From contig NC_018721.1 of the NCBI RefSeq assembly GCF_000153485.2, positions 186,001 through 250,000 of the forward strand: a stretch of 64,000 nucleotides of DNA, given 5' to 3'. The notes beneath the pieces are model-generated. The model was not told the origin of the DNA. It saw only the letters and a program-made list of their open reading frames with translations, and searched no databases. Of the stretch, positions 36,520-45,458 are shown piece after piece (the stretch's first letter is position 1; each line of letters opens with the position of its first letter). This stretch comes from Psychroflexus torquis ATCC 700755 (GTDB taxonomy: Bacteria > Bacteroidota > Bacteroidia > Flavobacteriales > Flavobacteriaceae). A program made the position numbers and the translations under genes.

Positions 36520-36566
36520 CTGGTCGGAAATAGAAACATTTTTAATTTTGCTGTATTTCCTTCCAG
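36520..36566. repeat. Repeated hairpin element, copy between aceB and aceA
   Basis: The minus strand reads CTGG-AA-GGAAATA, loop CAGCAAAATTAAAAATGTTT, TATTTCC-GA-CCAG. Flanks AGTGAC and AGACGTTAC resemble those of the copy at 34750-34813 (AGTGGC, AGACACTAC). It lies 49 bp after the aceB stop. Confidence 0.7.
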
Positions 36567-36614
36567 ACGTTACTTAAGTCTCGTAAACTATTGCAGTAGT
36601 TGCGAGACATTTTT

Positions 36615-38213
36615 TTAAATGTGTTTATACGCTAAGAGGGTTAGAAACTCTACAAATTTTTCTGAAACAACTAACTCATCAAAAACATTGAAAGCCAATT
36701 CAAACTTGCTGTTCTTCATGTGTTCTTCACCAAATTCAGCCTTAATTTTTTCGACTTCATCGTTAAATAAGTCTTTATATAATTCCATATTAAATTTTCT
36801 ACCATCTTCGAGTTTTACTTCATTTTTTAACCACTGCCAGACTTGAGTTCTTGAAATTTCTGCGGTCGCTGCATCTTCCATTAAATTATAGAGGGCGACA
36901 GCGCCATGACCTCGCAACCAAGCTTCTGTATAGAGTACCCCAACATTAATGTTTTTTCTAATTCCGGCTTCTGTTACAGTGCCTTTAGGAAGTTCAACTA
37001 AATCTTTTTCTGTAATGTTGATGTCGTCACGAGTGATATGTAATTGATTTGGCATTGGCATGTGTTTATTAAATTCCTCCATAGCGACTTCAACTAATGC
37101 AGGATGTGCAACCCATGTCCCATCATGGCCATTTTTAACTTCACGCTCTTTATCTTGACGAACTTTTTCTAAAGCAGCAGTATTGGCTTTTTCGTCATTT
37201 TTAATTGGAATTTGAGCTGCCATCCCTCCTATCGCAAGGATACCACGTTTATGACAACGTTGAATCACAAGTTTAGAATACGCATCCATAAAAGGGGTTG
37301 TCATAGTCACTTGATCACGGTTTGGCACCACAAAGTTTGGATGGTTTCTGAATTTTTTGATGTATGAAAATATATAATCCCAACGGCCACAATTTAAACC
37401 CACGATGTGATCTTTAAGTTCAAAAATGATTTCGTCTAACTGAAAACTTGCCGTGATAGTTTCTATTAAAACAGTTGCCTTAAATGTTCCGACAGGAACA
37501 TCGAGGTAGTCTTGTGCAAATTCAAACACTTTATTCCACCATCGCGCTTCTAAATAATGCTCTAATTTCGGTAAGTAGAAATAGGGCGCAGTTCCATTTT
37601 CTAACATTGTTTTGACGTTATGAAATACATACAGGCCAAAATCAGTTAAACTTCCTGAACTTTCTTGATCATTGATTATGATATGTCTTTCGTTTAAATG
37701 TAAACCCCGAGTTCTTACCATTAAAACTGCTGTTTCTTGATTCAAATTATAAGATTTACCTCGTTTTGAATCTAGCAATGAAATGGTTTTATCATTAGCG
37801 TCTATTAAATTTTGTTGCCCTTCAATAGTGTTTTTCCAACTAGGTGCAGTGCTGTCTTCCAGATCTGCCATAAATGTTTTAGTTCCAGAATTTAAAGCAT
37901 TTATTATCATTTTTCTGTCTACTGGACCTGTAATCTCCACACGCCTATCTTGTAGATCGTGCGGGATATTGCCAGCTGTCCATTCCCCTTTTCGAATAGC
38001 TTCAGTTTCTTTTGGGAATTCAGGAAAATGACCTTTGTCAAATAATTTTTGTTGTTCTAAGCGATTATTTAATAAGTCTAATCGCTCTGAATTAAATTTT
38101 TCATGAAGCAACGTTAAAAAGTTAAGCGCTTCATCTGTAAGAATGTCTGGATAATAATTAATTACATCTTTTGAAAAATTTAATTTGGGTTGTTTTAAGT
38201 GTGTGTGTTCCAT
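36615..38213 (-). CDS. aceB: Malate synthase A
   Basis: The 532-residue enzyme condenses glyoxylate with acetyl-CoA to malate. It has the malate synthase A blocks FMADLEDSTAPSWKN, LMVRTRGLHLNERHI, VLIETITASFQLDEIIFELK, GLNCGRWDYIFSYIKK and GHDGTWVAHPALVEVAMEEF, with the catalytic Asp near the C-terminus (LMEDAATAEISRTQVWQWL). Length matches the class. With aceA it forms the glyoxylate shunt. The promoter region shared with the regulator holds palindromes GCGAACGTTCGC and GTGAATATTCGC. Confidence 0.95.
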   Translation of the reverse strand: MEHTHLKQPKLNFSKDVINYYPDILTDEALNFLTLLHEKFNSERLDLLNNRLEQQKLFDKGHFPEFPKETEAIRKGEWTAGNIPHDLQDRRVEITGPVDRKMIINALNSGTKTFMADLEDSTAPSWKNTIEGQQNLIDANDKTISLLDSKRGKSYNLNQETAVLMVRTRGLHLNERHIIINDQESSGSLTDFGLYVFHNVKTMLENGTAPYFYLPKLEHYLEARWWNKVFEFAQDYLDVPVGTFKATVLIETITASFQLDEIIFELKDHIVGLNCGRWDYIFSYIKKFRNHPNFVVPNRDQVTMTTPFMDAYSKLVIQRCHKRGILAIGGMAAQIPIKNDEKANTAALEKVRQDKEREVKNGHDGTWVAHPALVEVAMEEFNKHMPMPNQLHITRDDINITEKDLVELPKGTVTEAGIRKNINVGVLYTEAWLRGHGAVALYNLMEDAATAEISRTQVWQWLKNEVKLEDGRKFNMELYKDLFNDEVEKIKAEFGEEHMKNSKFELAFNVFDELVVSEKFVEFLTLLAYKHI

Positions 38214-38264
38214 AGTATTGTTGATTTACATTACAATAGTATAACAAAGATTCAAAATACACAA

Positions 38265-38293
38265 GCGAACGTTCGCTAAATGTGAATATTCGC
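38265..38293. promoter_or_regulatory. Tandem operator candidates between aceB and its regulator
   Basis: GCGAACGTTCGC (38265-38276, perfect 12-bp palindrome) and GTGAATATTCGC (38282-38293, one mismatch) share the pattern GYGAAYRTTCGC, with centres 17 bp apart. The first lies just upstream of a near-consensus aceB -7 box (minus AATCTTTG, 38245-38252). The second lies about 27 bp upstream of the regulator's TATATTTG box. Confidence 0.6.
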
Positions 38294-38319
38294 AAAATAA
38301 TAATAGTCGCAAAAAAGCC

Positions 38320-38327
38320 TATATTTG
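38320..38327 (+). promoter_or_regulatory. Candidate -7 box of the RamB-like regulator
   Basis: TATATTTG matches TAnnTTTG but ends only 5 bp before the ATG at 38333, so transcription would start at or next to the start codon (leaderless or near-leaderless mRNA). Confidence 0.45.
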
Positions 38328-38332
38328 TTTTT

Positions 38333-39811
38333 ATGGAAGAAGATTATATCAAACTCATATTTGGCTTAAAGCTAAAGCAGATAAGGACTGAAAAGAAATT
38401 ATCTTTATTCGGATTGTCTAAACTTTCTGGTTTATCAAAGTCTTATTTGAATGAAATTGAAAATGGAAAAAAATATCCTAAGCCAGATAAAATCGCTACA
38501 CTTTCAGAGAAACTGGAAGTTCCTTATGACCAAATGGTTTCTTTAAAGTTGGATAAAAATTTGGCCCCTATAGGTGAATTGTTGCAGTCTAAAATATTTA
38601 AGGAAATACCTCTAGAGCTTTTTGGAATTAAGGAAAGTAATTTAATAGATATTGTAGCCAATGCACCTGTAAAAGTAAACGCATTTATAAGTACTATAAT
38701 TGAAATTGCACAGCACTATAACTTTAGTAGAGAAAGTTTTTTTCTAGCCTCTGTACGTTCATTTCAAGAGGCAAATAATAATTATTTTGATGATTTAGAA
38801 CAACAGGCCTTAAATTTTTCAAAAGCCTATCAAGTGGATTTAACAAAATCTCTCTCCTCCAATGATCTAGAAGACATATTAATTGAAGAGTATGACTACA
38901 TTATTAACAATAGAGAATTAAGTAAATATGAAGCTTTAGGGAATTTGCGTTCTGTTTTTGTGCCTAAAACCAAAACCCTATTACTTGCCAATGGTATTGA
39001 TGAAGGACAGCGAACGTTTATTTATGCTAAAGAAATCGCCTATAATTATTTAGAAATTACGGATAGGTTACACACTTTTCCATGGATTAAATTCCAGAGT
39101 TTTGAACAGGTGCTCAATAATTTTTATGCCTCCTATTTTGCTGGTGCACTTATGATTCCTAAAAATGAATTGACCTTAACCTTAGAGACCATTTTTGAAA
39201 AAGAAACTTTTGATGAAACTCTATTTCTTAAAATGTTGAGAGGTTTCAACACTTCACCAGAATCATTCTATCAACGTTTGACCAATATTTTGCCCAAAGC
39301 ATTTAATATTAAGAATTTATTTTTTCTAAGGTTTACACATAAAGCAGGTTCTGAAGAATTTCACTTAAACAAAGAACTTCATTTATCACATCAGCACTCA
39401 CCTCGGGCCAATGAAAGCAATGAGCATTATTGTAGACGTTGGGTCTCCTTGAACGTTTTAAAAGAAATTAGTGAAAGTAAAAGTTCTCATGAATTTGATA
39501 TTCAAATTTCTAATTACCCAGGTCATGACACAAAATATTTAGTCCTCTCATCTGCAACTAAAGATCCTTTTAAACACAATCAATATAGAAGTATAAGTAT
39601 TGGGTTACTAATGAATAAGCAATTGGAACGTAAGTTGAAATTTTTAGAAGATCCCACTATTAAAAAACAAGAGGTTGGCGTAACCTGTGAACGTTGTGCG
39701 ATTATTGACTGCAAAGTGAGGCAAGCTCCAGCAGTAATTTTGGACAAAGTCGATAGAAATAAAAAAATAGAAGTAATCGTTGAAGAATTAAATGCCAAGT
39801 TTCAGAGTTAG
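38333..39811 (+). CDS. RamB/ScfR-like XRE regulator with ImmA/IrrE-like domain
   Basis: I take MEEDYIKLIF at 38333 as the start; the longer frame from 38282 would cover the operator and -7 box. An N-terminal HTH_3 (about 7-65: RTEKKLSLFGLSKLSGLSKS, YLNEIENGKKYPKPDKI) is followed by a DUF955 (ImmA/IrrE-like) region and a C-terminal DUF2083-type region with VTCERCAIIDCKVRQAPAVI (Cys cluster). This order is that of RamB, the regulator of acetate and glyoxylate genes in Corynebacterium, and of short-chain fatty-acid regulators. Divergent placement from aceBA supports the same job here. Confidence 0.82.
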   Translation: MEEDYIKLIFGLKLKQIRTEKKLSLFGLSKLSGLSKSYLNEIENGKKYPKPDKIATLSEKLEVPYDQMVSLKLDKNLAPIGELLQSKIFKEIPLELFGIKESNLIDIVANAPVKVNAFISTIIEIAQHYNFSRESFFLASVRSFQEANNNYFDDLEQQALNFSKAYQVDLTKSLSSNDLEDILIEEYDYIINNRELSKYEALGNLRSVFVPKTKTLLLANGIDEGQRTFIYAKEIAYNYLEITDRLHTFPWIKFQSFEQVLNNFYASYFAGALMIPKNELTLTLETIFEKETFDETLFLKMLRGFNTSPESFYQRLTNILPKAFNIKNLFFLRFTHKAGSEEFHLNKELHLSHQHSPRANESNEHYCRRWVSLNVLKEISESKSSHEFDIQISNYPGHDTKYLVLSSATKDPFKHNQYRSISIGLLMNKQLERKLKFLEDPTIKKQEVGVTCERCAIIDCKVRQAPAVILDKVDRNKKIEVIVEELNAKFQS

Positions 39812-40154
39812 GGTCTGTTCTGAAGTAAAGCTTTCACTAAGCAGAAATAAGTCATTGAAACAGCTTTTTCTTGGTATTTGGTGTAAATTTTATACATTTT
39901 AATGGAAAAGCAAAGGTGAACTGAGGTGAATTTTAATGCTTTTTTAAAAACATAGATTGAAATTCTATTTGCGTGTTAGCAAAGAATAGTGGTTGTTAGA
40001 ATGTAATGTCTATAGACAAGCAGGTAAGAAATGGACATAACTAGTATTGCACCCTTAGACTACGCTCAGGAAATACTCTACTGGAAGCTCTTGCGATTTA
40101 ATGGGTGAATCTTTTCATGAAACGAAAGAATAAGTAAGTGTTGGAAGTGTTGAA
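39812..40154. other. Intergenic region without recognisable content
   Basis: 343 bp, AT-rich. I see no gene, strong hairpin or repeat shared with other parts of the window. It separates the glyoxylate regulator from the 3' end of the defence operon. Confidence 0.5.
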
Positions 40155-40856
40155 TTAAGCTAACTTATGTTCCAATTTATCTTTCCATTTTCCCCAAGTA
40201 GGCATAACAGCTGTTAAGGTATTATAGAACTTTTTAGTATGATTAGGAATAACTAAATGACACATTTCATGTATCAAAACGTATTCAATGCATTTTGATG
40301 ATGCCTTGATAATTTCTGGATTTATTGTGATTTTATCCACCGTATTACAACTACCCCACCGTTTAGACATTCTTCTAATTTCAATTTTTGGCATTTTGAA
40401 ATCGTATTCTTTAAATCTAGAATAAGCTTCCAAGGCAAGTATGTTGAATTTTCTTTCAGCGTGTTGGTAATACCATTGTGCTAAAAGCTTTTTGACCGTT
40501 TCTTGTTTTATTTCGTCTTTACAAATCACTTCTAGTTTACCACCTTTAAGCTTTACTTGGTTTATAGATCCTAAGTTTACCTTTAGTAGATAAGATTTAC
40601 CTAAATAGTAATGTGTCTCACCGGAAACGTATTTGCGTTCTGGTGTTCGTGGTAAAAACTGTTCGAAGTAATGTTGTTGCTTAATAATCCAACTCGCTCG
40701 TTTTTCAACTTTTTTGTCGATGTCTTGCATTGAACTATCTTCAGGTGCGATGATATGTACTGAACTATCTGGATGCACCTCTATTGCTAGTGTTTTACGA
40801 CCAGACCTTTGTAATTCAAAGAAAATCTCTTGGGTACCGTAATTTATACTCCGCAT
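40155..40856 (-). CDS. YgjP-like M48/WLM-type metallopeptidase
   Basis: The 233-residue protein has the zinc site CIEYVLIHEMCHLVIPNHTK (HExxH, and a third ligand in NHTKKFY) and the conserved RMSKRWGSCNTVDKITINPE block of the YgjP/DUF45 family. These peptidases commonly sit at the 3' end of type I restriction operons. Its start codon overlaps the hsdR stop (TAATG), so the two are translationally coupled. Its role in the operon is not known. Confidence 0.85.
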   Translation of the reverse strand: MRSINYGTQEIFFELQRSGRKTLAIEVHPDSSVHIIAPEDSSMQDIDKKVEKRASWIIKQQHYFEQFLPRTPERKYVSGETHYYLGKSYLLKVNLGSINQVKLKGGKLEVICKDEIKQETVKKLLAQWYYQHAERKFNILALEAYSRFKEYDFKMPKIEIRRMSKRWGSCNTVDKITINPEIIKASSKCIEYVLIHEMCHLVIPNHTKKFYNTLTAVMPTWGKWKDKLEHKLA

Positions 40857-43800
40857 TAAAAATTATTTTTTGCAACTCTTAAACATTTAATAAGGATAGC
40901 ATCAATTTCATCAAAGCTTATTTCTATGCCCAATTGACTTCGTTTACCGATTAAGTAATCTTCAATTTGGTTTTCCATTCTATTTTGAATGTCAACATTC
41001 TTTTTCCAATCTGTTATAATCAGATTATTAACGATTTCTTCAATCTCGAGACCAGCTTCTGCAACCTTATTTTTACTGATTTCTTTATCTAGTTTTTTAT
41101 TAAGCACTTCGTTTAATGCTCCATAAAAAGCACGTGCACGTGGATTATTTTGAAGGCTATCTGGTATTCCGTCTTGATAACCACTCGCTAAATCATCTCG
41201 AGTTTTTTGCATCGCTTCTAAATATTCTTTTTCGGTAAGTCTTCCGTCGTAGAAATCTTTAATAATTTCTTCTATGAGTTCTGAGAACTTCTTATAGAAA
41301 GCTTCATCTTTTTCCATACTTTCTGTAATCACCTTTTTCATTTGATGTGCAATAAAGTCTGCTTTTGATGCTGGTGTTTTTCCATAAGTCTCTAGAGCTT
41401 CTTCTACCATATCTTTATCAAATATGTTTATGTCTCTAGTGAGAACTTGTATTTCATCTGCATTTATATAGGTGTCTAAAAGTTTACGAACTCTTGGTTC
41501 ATACTCTTTATAAGACACTTTTTCTGCATATCTGAATTGTACTGATAAGCGTAAACTTTGAAATTTCTTTAGCTCACTTTTATAAAACCCTATTTGTTCC
41601 ATATTAAATTCAATATAAAAGTCATCTGAAGCTAGCGCAGTTTGTAATATTCTTGCAAATGCAGAAACGCGCTCGTAAAATTGATCACGCACATCTTTTT
41701 CTGAAATATGCCTTTCCAAAGCTTCAATGTCAGTTTTGTTATAAACACCATTAAATATGTCCCAGACCTCAGCGTGACGAATAGGTACTTTTCTTATTTC
41801 ATCCTTGACATCTATTACAGTGTTTTTTAAATCCTCTTCATCAAAATCTTCTAGTGCACTATACTCTGTTAATGCTTCGTCTAACTTCCCTAAAACACCT
41901 ACATAATCTATAATATGACCATATTCTTTTCCTTCAAACAATCTATTTACACGTGCAATTGCTTGTAATAAATTATGGCCTTTAAGTGGTTTTGCCAAAT
42001 ACAATACTGTGTTTCTAGGGGCATCAAAACCGGTCAATAACTTACTTACCACAATTAATAATTCAACTTCGTTGCTTTTTTCTTTGAAACGGCCAATTGA
42101 ATCTGATTCATAAGCCTCCTGGTCGTTATAGCGTTCTAGAATTTGTTTCCAATACTTTTGTGATTCACTGGTGGTTTCAGACCAAACATCATCATTGTTT
42201 TGTCTGCTATCTGGCGGAGTAAAAACAACTCTCGTGTTAATTTTTAAATCTGAATCTGTCTGTGACTCAAAATACTTTTGATATTTAATTGCTGTATCAA
42301 TTTTAGGAACTGCAAGTTGCGCCTTAAACCCTGTTCCTTTCCAGTTTTCGCTAAAGTGCTTTGAAATATCATATGCAATTTCTTCAATGACGTTGTCGGA
42401 TTCATAAATCTTAGCAATGGTAGCAAACTTCTTTTTTAAATCTTTTCTGGCTTCTTCATTTAAAGGTGCAGCTAGACGCTCAAATCCCTTATCGATTTGC
42501 TTTTTATTGATGGTCAATTTTGCAGATCTACCTTCATACAATAATGGTAGTACTGCGCCATCTTTTACTGCTTGATCTATAGTGTATTTGTGAATGAAAC
42601 CACCAAATTTCTTAGAGGTACTCTTTTGAGATTTCATTAATGGTGTTCCTGTAAAACCAATATATGAAGCATTAGGAACAATGCGTTTCATATTAGCGTG
42701 AGCCGAACCGTATTGACTTCGATGACTCTCATCTACAAGGACAAAAATATTTTTAGAGCCATCTTTGAATGATACTCTTTTAGTCGCAATTTCAAATTTA
42801 TCTATAATGGTGGTTATGATTTCGTTGCCTTTATCTTGTAGCAACTCTACTAAATCATTACCACTTCTTGCTTTTTTAACGTGCTTACCACAGTTGACAA
42901 ACGTTTTAAAGATTTGTTTGTCCAAACTTATTCTATCAGTCACAATAATTACTCTAGGTGATTCTATAGACGTATCTAGTGCTAATGCTTTTGAAAGCAT
43001 CACCATTGTTAAGGATTTACCACTACCTGTAGTATGCCATATCACACCACCTTGACGGTTTCCTTCTTTGTTTTTTGTTTTTACGCGTTGTATGGTTTCT
43101 TGTACTGCAAAGTACTGCTGATACCGACATATTTTTTTATCTGGACCATCAAATACGATGTACTTATAGGTTAAATCTAAAAGACGTTTTGTACCACATA
43201 AAGCATATAGGCCTTTATCTTGTTCCGTTACTAAACGGTCTTCAGCTACTGTTGTATTTGTTTTCTTTTTTAAAAGTTTTAAAACTTCTTTTTCTACATC
43301 TTCTTTCCAGACTGACCAAAACTTTGCAGGTGTTCCCGTTGCTCCATATTTTACTTCATTAGGATGTATTGCTAATAATAGTTGCGCATAATAGAATAAT
43401 TTAGGAATGCCTTCTTTTTCTTTTTGATTTCTGATATTTTGAAAAATAGCTTCGTCTAGTGAATCGTTTTTATCACGACGCTTGTTTTCAATGACTACGA
43501 ATGGAATACCATTAACAAAAAGCACAATATCTGGACGACGTTTTCCTTTACCACCTTCGACTTCAAATTCTTCAGTTACGTGGAATACATTATTTTCTGG
43601 ATTTTGCCAATCTATATAGTTAATTGTATACGCCTTGCGATCACCCTGAACAGTTTCGTTAAAACTTTTACCAAGTGTTATTAAATCATAAACACGCTCA
43701 TTTGTTTGCACTAAACCTTCGTTAGGCACATTCTTCAATGCATTAACCGCTCCTTGAATACTTCCTGTAGAGAAATTATAGGACTCACCTCTATAACCAA

Positions 43801-43978
43801 ACTCATTAATTTTTGACAATTGTTTCGCTAAAATAGTATCTAGTAAAACATTACTAAACATATCTCCACGCGCTTCAAAAACTTCTTCGGGTGACATATA
43901 TTGCCAACCCATTTTTTGAAGCAAATCCAAAGCTGGTTTTTGTGAGTCGTTATATTCGCTATAATTTACTTTCATCAT
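40856..43978 (-). CDS. hsdR: Type I restriction enzyme R subunit
   Basis: The 1040-residue subunit cuts unmodified DNA after ATP-driven translocation. An N-terminal PD-(D/E)xK nuclease core includes RRPDIVLFVNGIPFVVIENK (Asp 150, Glu 164, Lys 166). Helicase motifs follow: TTGSGKS (Walker A, 316-322), DESHRSQYG (motif II, 416 on), GFTGTPL, and LLTGFDAPRNTVLYL / QAIARVNR (motifs V/VI). The C-terminal helical domain for M-subunit contact is present. The 3' end couples to the YgjP-like gene. It is separated from hsdS by the CBASS genes and a REP transposase. Confidence 0.95.
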   Translation of the reverse strand: MMKVNYSEYNDSQKPALDLLQKMGWQYMSPEEVFEARGDMFSNVLLDTILAKQLSKINEFGYRGESYNFSTGSIQGAVNALKNVPNEGLVQTNERVYDLITLGKSFNETVQGDRKAYTINYIDWQNPENNVFHVTEEFEVEGGKGKRRPDIVLFVNGIPFVVIENKRRDKNDSLDEAIFQNIRNQKEKEGIPKLFYYAQLLLAIHPNEVKYGATGTPAKFWSVWKEDVEKEVLKLLKKKTNTTVAEDRLVTEQDKGLYALCGTKRLLDLTYKYIVFDGPDKKICRYQQYFAVQETIQRVKTKNKEGNRQGGVIWHTTGSGKSLTMVMLSKALALDTSIESPRVIIVTDRISLDKQIFKTFVNCGKHVKKARSGNDLVELLQDKGNEIITTIIDKFEIATKRVSFKDGSKNIFVLVDESHRSQYGSAHANMKRIVPNASYIGFTGTPLMKSQKSTSKKFGGFIHKYTIDQAVKDGAVLPLLYEGRSAKLTINKKQIDKGFERLAAPLNEEARKDLKKKFATIAKIYESDNVIEEIAYDISKHFSENWKGTGFKAQLAVPKIDTAIKYQKYFESQTDSDLKINTRVVFTPPDSRQNNDDVWSETTSESQKYWKQILERYNDQEAYESDSIGRFKEKSNEVELLIVVSKLLTGFDAPRNTVLYLAKPLKGHNLLQAIARVNRLFEGKEYGHIIDYVGVLGKLDEALTEYSALEDFDEEDLKNTVIDVKDEIRKVPIRHAEVWDIFNGVYNKTDIEALERHISEKDVRDQFYERVSAFARILQTALASDDFYIEFNMEQIGFYKSELKKFQSLRLSVQFRYAEKVSYKEYEPRVRKLLDTYINADEIQVLTRDINIFDKDMVEEALETYGKTPASKADFIAHQMKKVITESMEKDEAFYKKFSELIEEIIKDFYDGRLTEKEYLEAMQKTRDDLASGYQDGIPDSLQNNPRARAFYGALNEVLNKKLDKEISKNKVAEAGLEIEEIVNNLIITDWKKNVDIQNRMENQIEDYLIGKRSQLGIEISFDEIDAILIKCLRVAKNNF

Positions 43979-44020
43979 TTCTGTATTAATTATTTTCGCC
44001 TTTTAGGGAATTTTATATGT

Positions 44021-44208
44021 TTTTGGGGAATTAATTTTAGTTTTGGGGAATTGAAAATTATTCTAAATACTCTTATAACTTATTCCTAAACCCATCAAAA
44101 CCCTTATAAAGCCTATAAAAAAACTACTATCATTAGTTACACCTTCTATTACACTATTAACTCTATTGTTTCTTTTTGGGGAATTAATATATGTTTTTGG
44201 GGAATTGA
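44021..44208 (+). repeat. Two pairs of TTTTGGGGAATT direct repeats
   Basis: TTTTGGGGAATTAA at 44021 and 44174 is each followed about 20 bp later by TTTTGGGGAATTGA (44041 and 44195), so a ~34-bp two-box unit occurs twice, 153 bp apart. It lies between hsdR and the REP transposase. The rest of 43979-44265 is AT-rich with no gene. Confidence 0.7.
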
Positions 44209-44265
44209 CTTAAGCATCTTTTAAAAGATTAGTTATATTATTTAAATCAATCACACCATCTTTAA

Positions 44266-44304
44266 GACCTCTGCTGGCGCAAGCATCTTGCTTGTGCCAT
44301 AAAC
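44266..44304 (+). repeat. REP-like hairpin, left of the transposase gene
   Basis: AAGACCTCTGCT is followed by the hairpin GGCGCAAGCA-TCT-TGCTTGTGCC. A matching head AAAGACCTCTGCT with hairpin is found inverted on the other side of the transposase gene (44901-44937). Confidence 0.7.
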
Positions 44305-44325
44305 CAACTATATTATTTCTCCCCC

Positions 44326-44868
44326 TCATATATCTATCTCTAAAACTGTTTGGTCGTCTTGGTAATTTCTTGCACTACTATATTTCCAATCTATGGGGTT
44401 AGTAACGAAACCACTTTTTACTGGGTTATTGTGAATGTAGTTTATCTTTTGTTGTATTACTTTTTCACTCCATAATTCTACCGGTTGATTGTGCTGTTGC
44501 CAAAATTGATGCTGTTTTACATTGCTTTTAGTTTTACCTGCACGTTCCATCATAAATAGTAGCCATTCTTTTCTACTTTCTTGAGGATTTTCTTCTATTG
44601 CTTTAATTAGCTTTCTTGCTGTAAATCCTTTAAAATCTCTGATCAATCCAGATGGATCTTCATTACTCGACCTAAAAATTAAATGCACATGACTTGGCAT
44701 AAAGCAATATGCATACACTTCCATTCCTTTTTCTGCTCTGCAATATTCTATACTTTCTTCCAATACATTAAAATAGACTTGTCGGGTAAAAATATCTAAC
44801 CAATATACCGTGGCAAAACTTATAAAGTATGCACCTTGTTTATTATGAAATTTATATTTTCTACTCAT
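44326..44868 (-). CDS. REP-associated tyrosine transposase (RAYT, Y1_Tnp)
   Basis: The 180-residue HUH-type protein has the metal-binding HVHLIF in YAYCFMPSHVHLIFRSSNED, FKGFTARKLIKAI, and the nucleophile region YIHNNPVKSGFV. RAYTs are single-copy relatives of the IS200/IS605 transposases and process REP hairpins. Here REP-like hairpins in inverted orientation flank the gene on both sides. It lies between the CBASS E2 gene and hsdR, and may have arrived independently or may mark the edge of the CBASS insertion. Confidence 0.85.
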   Translation of the reverse strand: MSRKYKFHNKQGAYFISFATVYWLDIFTRQVYFNVLEESIEYCRAEKGMEVYAYCFMPSHVHLIFRSSNEDPSGLIRDFKGFTARKLIKAIEENPQESRKEWLLFMMERAGKTKSNVKQHQFWQQHNQPVELWSEKVIQQKINYIHNNPVKSGFVTNPIDWKYSSARNYQDDQTVLEIDI

Positions 44869-44900
44869 TTTAATTATTGTTGCTATTCTATCTATAATAA

Positions 44901-44937
44901 CGGCACGCGCGTGACGCTCACGCTAGCAGAGGTCTTT
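44901..44937 (-). repeat. REP-like hairpin, right of the transposase gene
   Basis: The minus strand reads AAAGACCTCTGCTA, then GCGTGA-GCG-TCACGC and GCGTGCC. The head matches the REP at 44266-44304 in inverted orientation. Confidence 0.7.
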
Positions 44938-44990
44938 TATAATACCATTTTTAGTGTTCTTTAATATGATTATTTTATCCTGCATATTTT

Positions 44991-45458
44991 CTAATTATCG
45001 TCTTTAACCCTTCTATGAGCTTTAAATGGATGTTCCCATTTACCAGTAATCAGGTATAATTCGTAATACACAAACCATTCTAGGGTCCAAGGAATTATGG
45101 TGTCAAATATGTTGTGTTTTCTATAATCCCAGAAGAAATTATCTGTTTCGGGATGATACAAGCATAAATTCTTTTCTTTCGGATAAATATGTATATCATC
45201 ATGATATTCTATTTCTGGCTCAATCAGATATACTTTAGGGCTATTAATGCCTTCATAATCAATTCTTATGCTATACTCTTTAGAATATTCTGTTGGTTTA
45301 ATAATGCCTTTACATATTAATTTATTTTGCTTTATTGTACATTTTAAAAAATCATAATTTGATTTAATGAGTTTTTTCTCCCTGATAAGAATTACTCTTC
45401 GAGATAGATTTTGCCCACTTGATTTGAACCTATTTTTATGAAATTTTCTAACCGCCAT
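44991..45458 (-). CDS. CBASS E2-like conjugation protein (type II-short)
   Basis: The start is taken at MAVRKFHKN (45458), 11 bp inside the CD-NTase stop region; an upstream in-frame ATG would overlap more. The 155-residue product has the layout of E2-like proteins from type II-short CBASS: HIYPKEKNLCLYHPETDNFF with the candidate catalytic Cys 99, and WTLEWFVYYELYLITGKWEH near the end. Such stand-alone E2 proteins lack E1 and JAB partners and are reported to conjugate the C-terminus of their CD-NTase. It is third in the capV-cdn-E2 order, with no E1 or Cap3 gene present. Confidence 0.8.
   Translation of the reverse strand: MAVRKFHKNRFKSSGQNLSRRVILIREKKLIKSNYDFLKCTIKQNKLICKGIIKPTEYSKEYSIRIDYEGINSPKVYLIEPEIEYHDDIHIYPKEKNLCLYHPETDNFFWDYRKHNIFDTIIPWTLEWFVYYELYLITGKWEHPFKAHRRVKDDN

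Noticed and set aside
38282..38332. Longer N-terminus of the RamB-like regulator
   Set aside because: The extension would cover the operator palindrome and -7 box and is not needed for the HTH domain, which begins after the ATG at 38333.
44021..44208. CRISPR array
   Set aside because: Only four short boxes in two pairs with irregular spacing and no cas genes; repeat length is far below CRISPR repeats.
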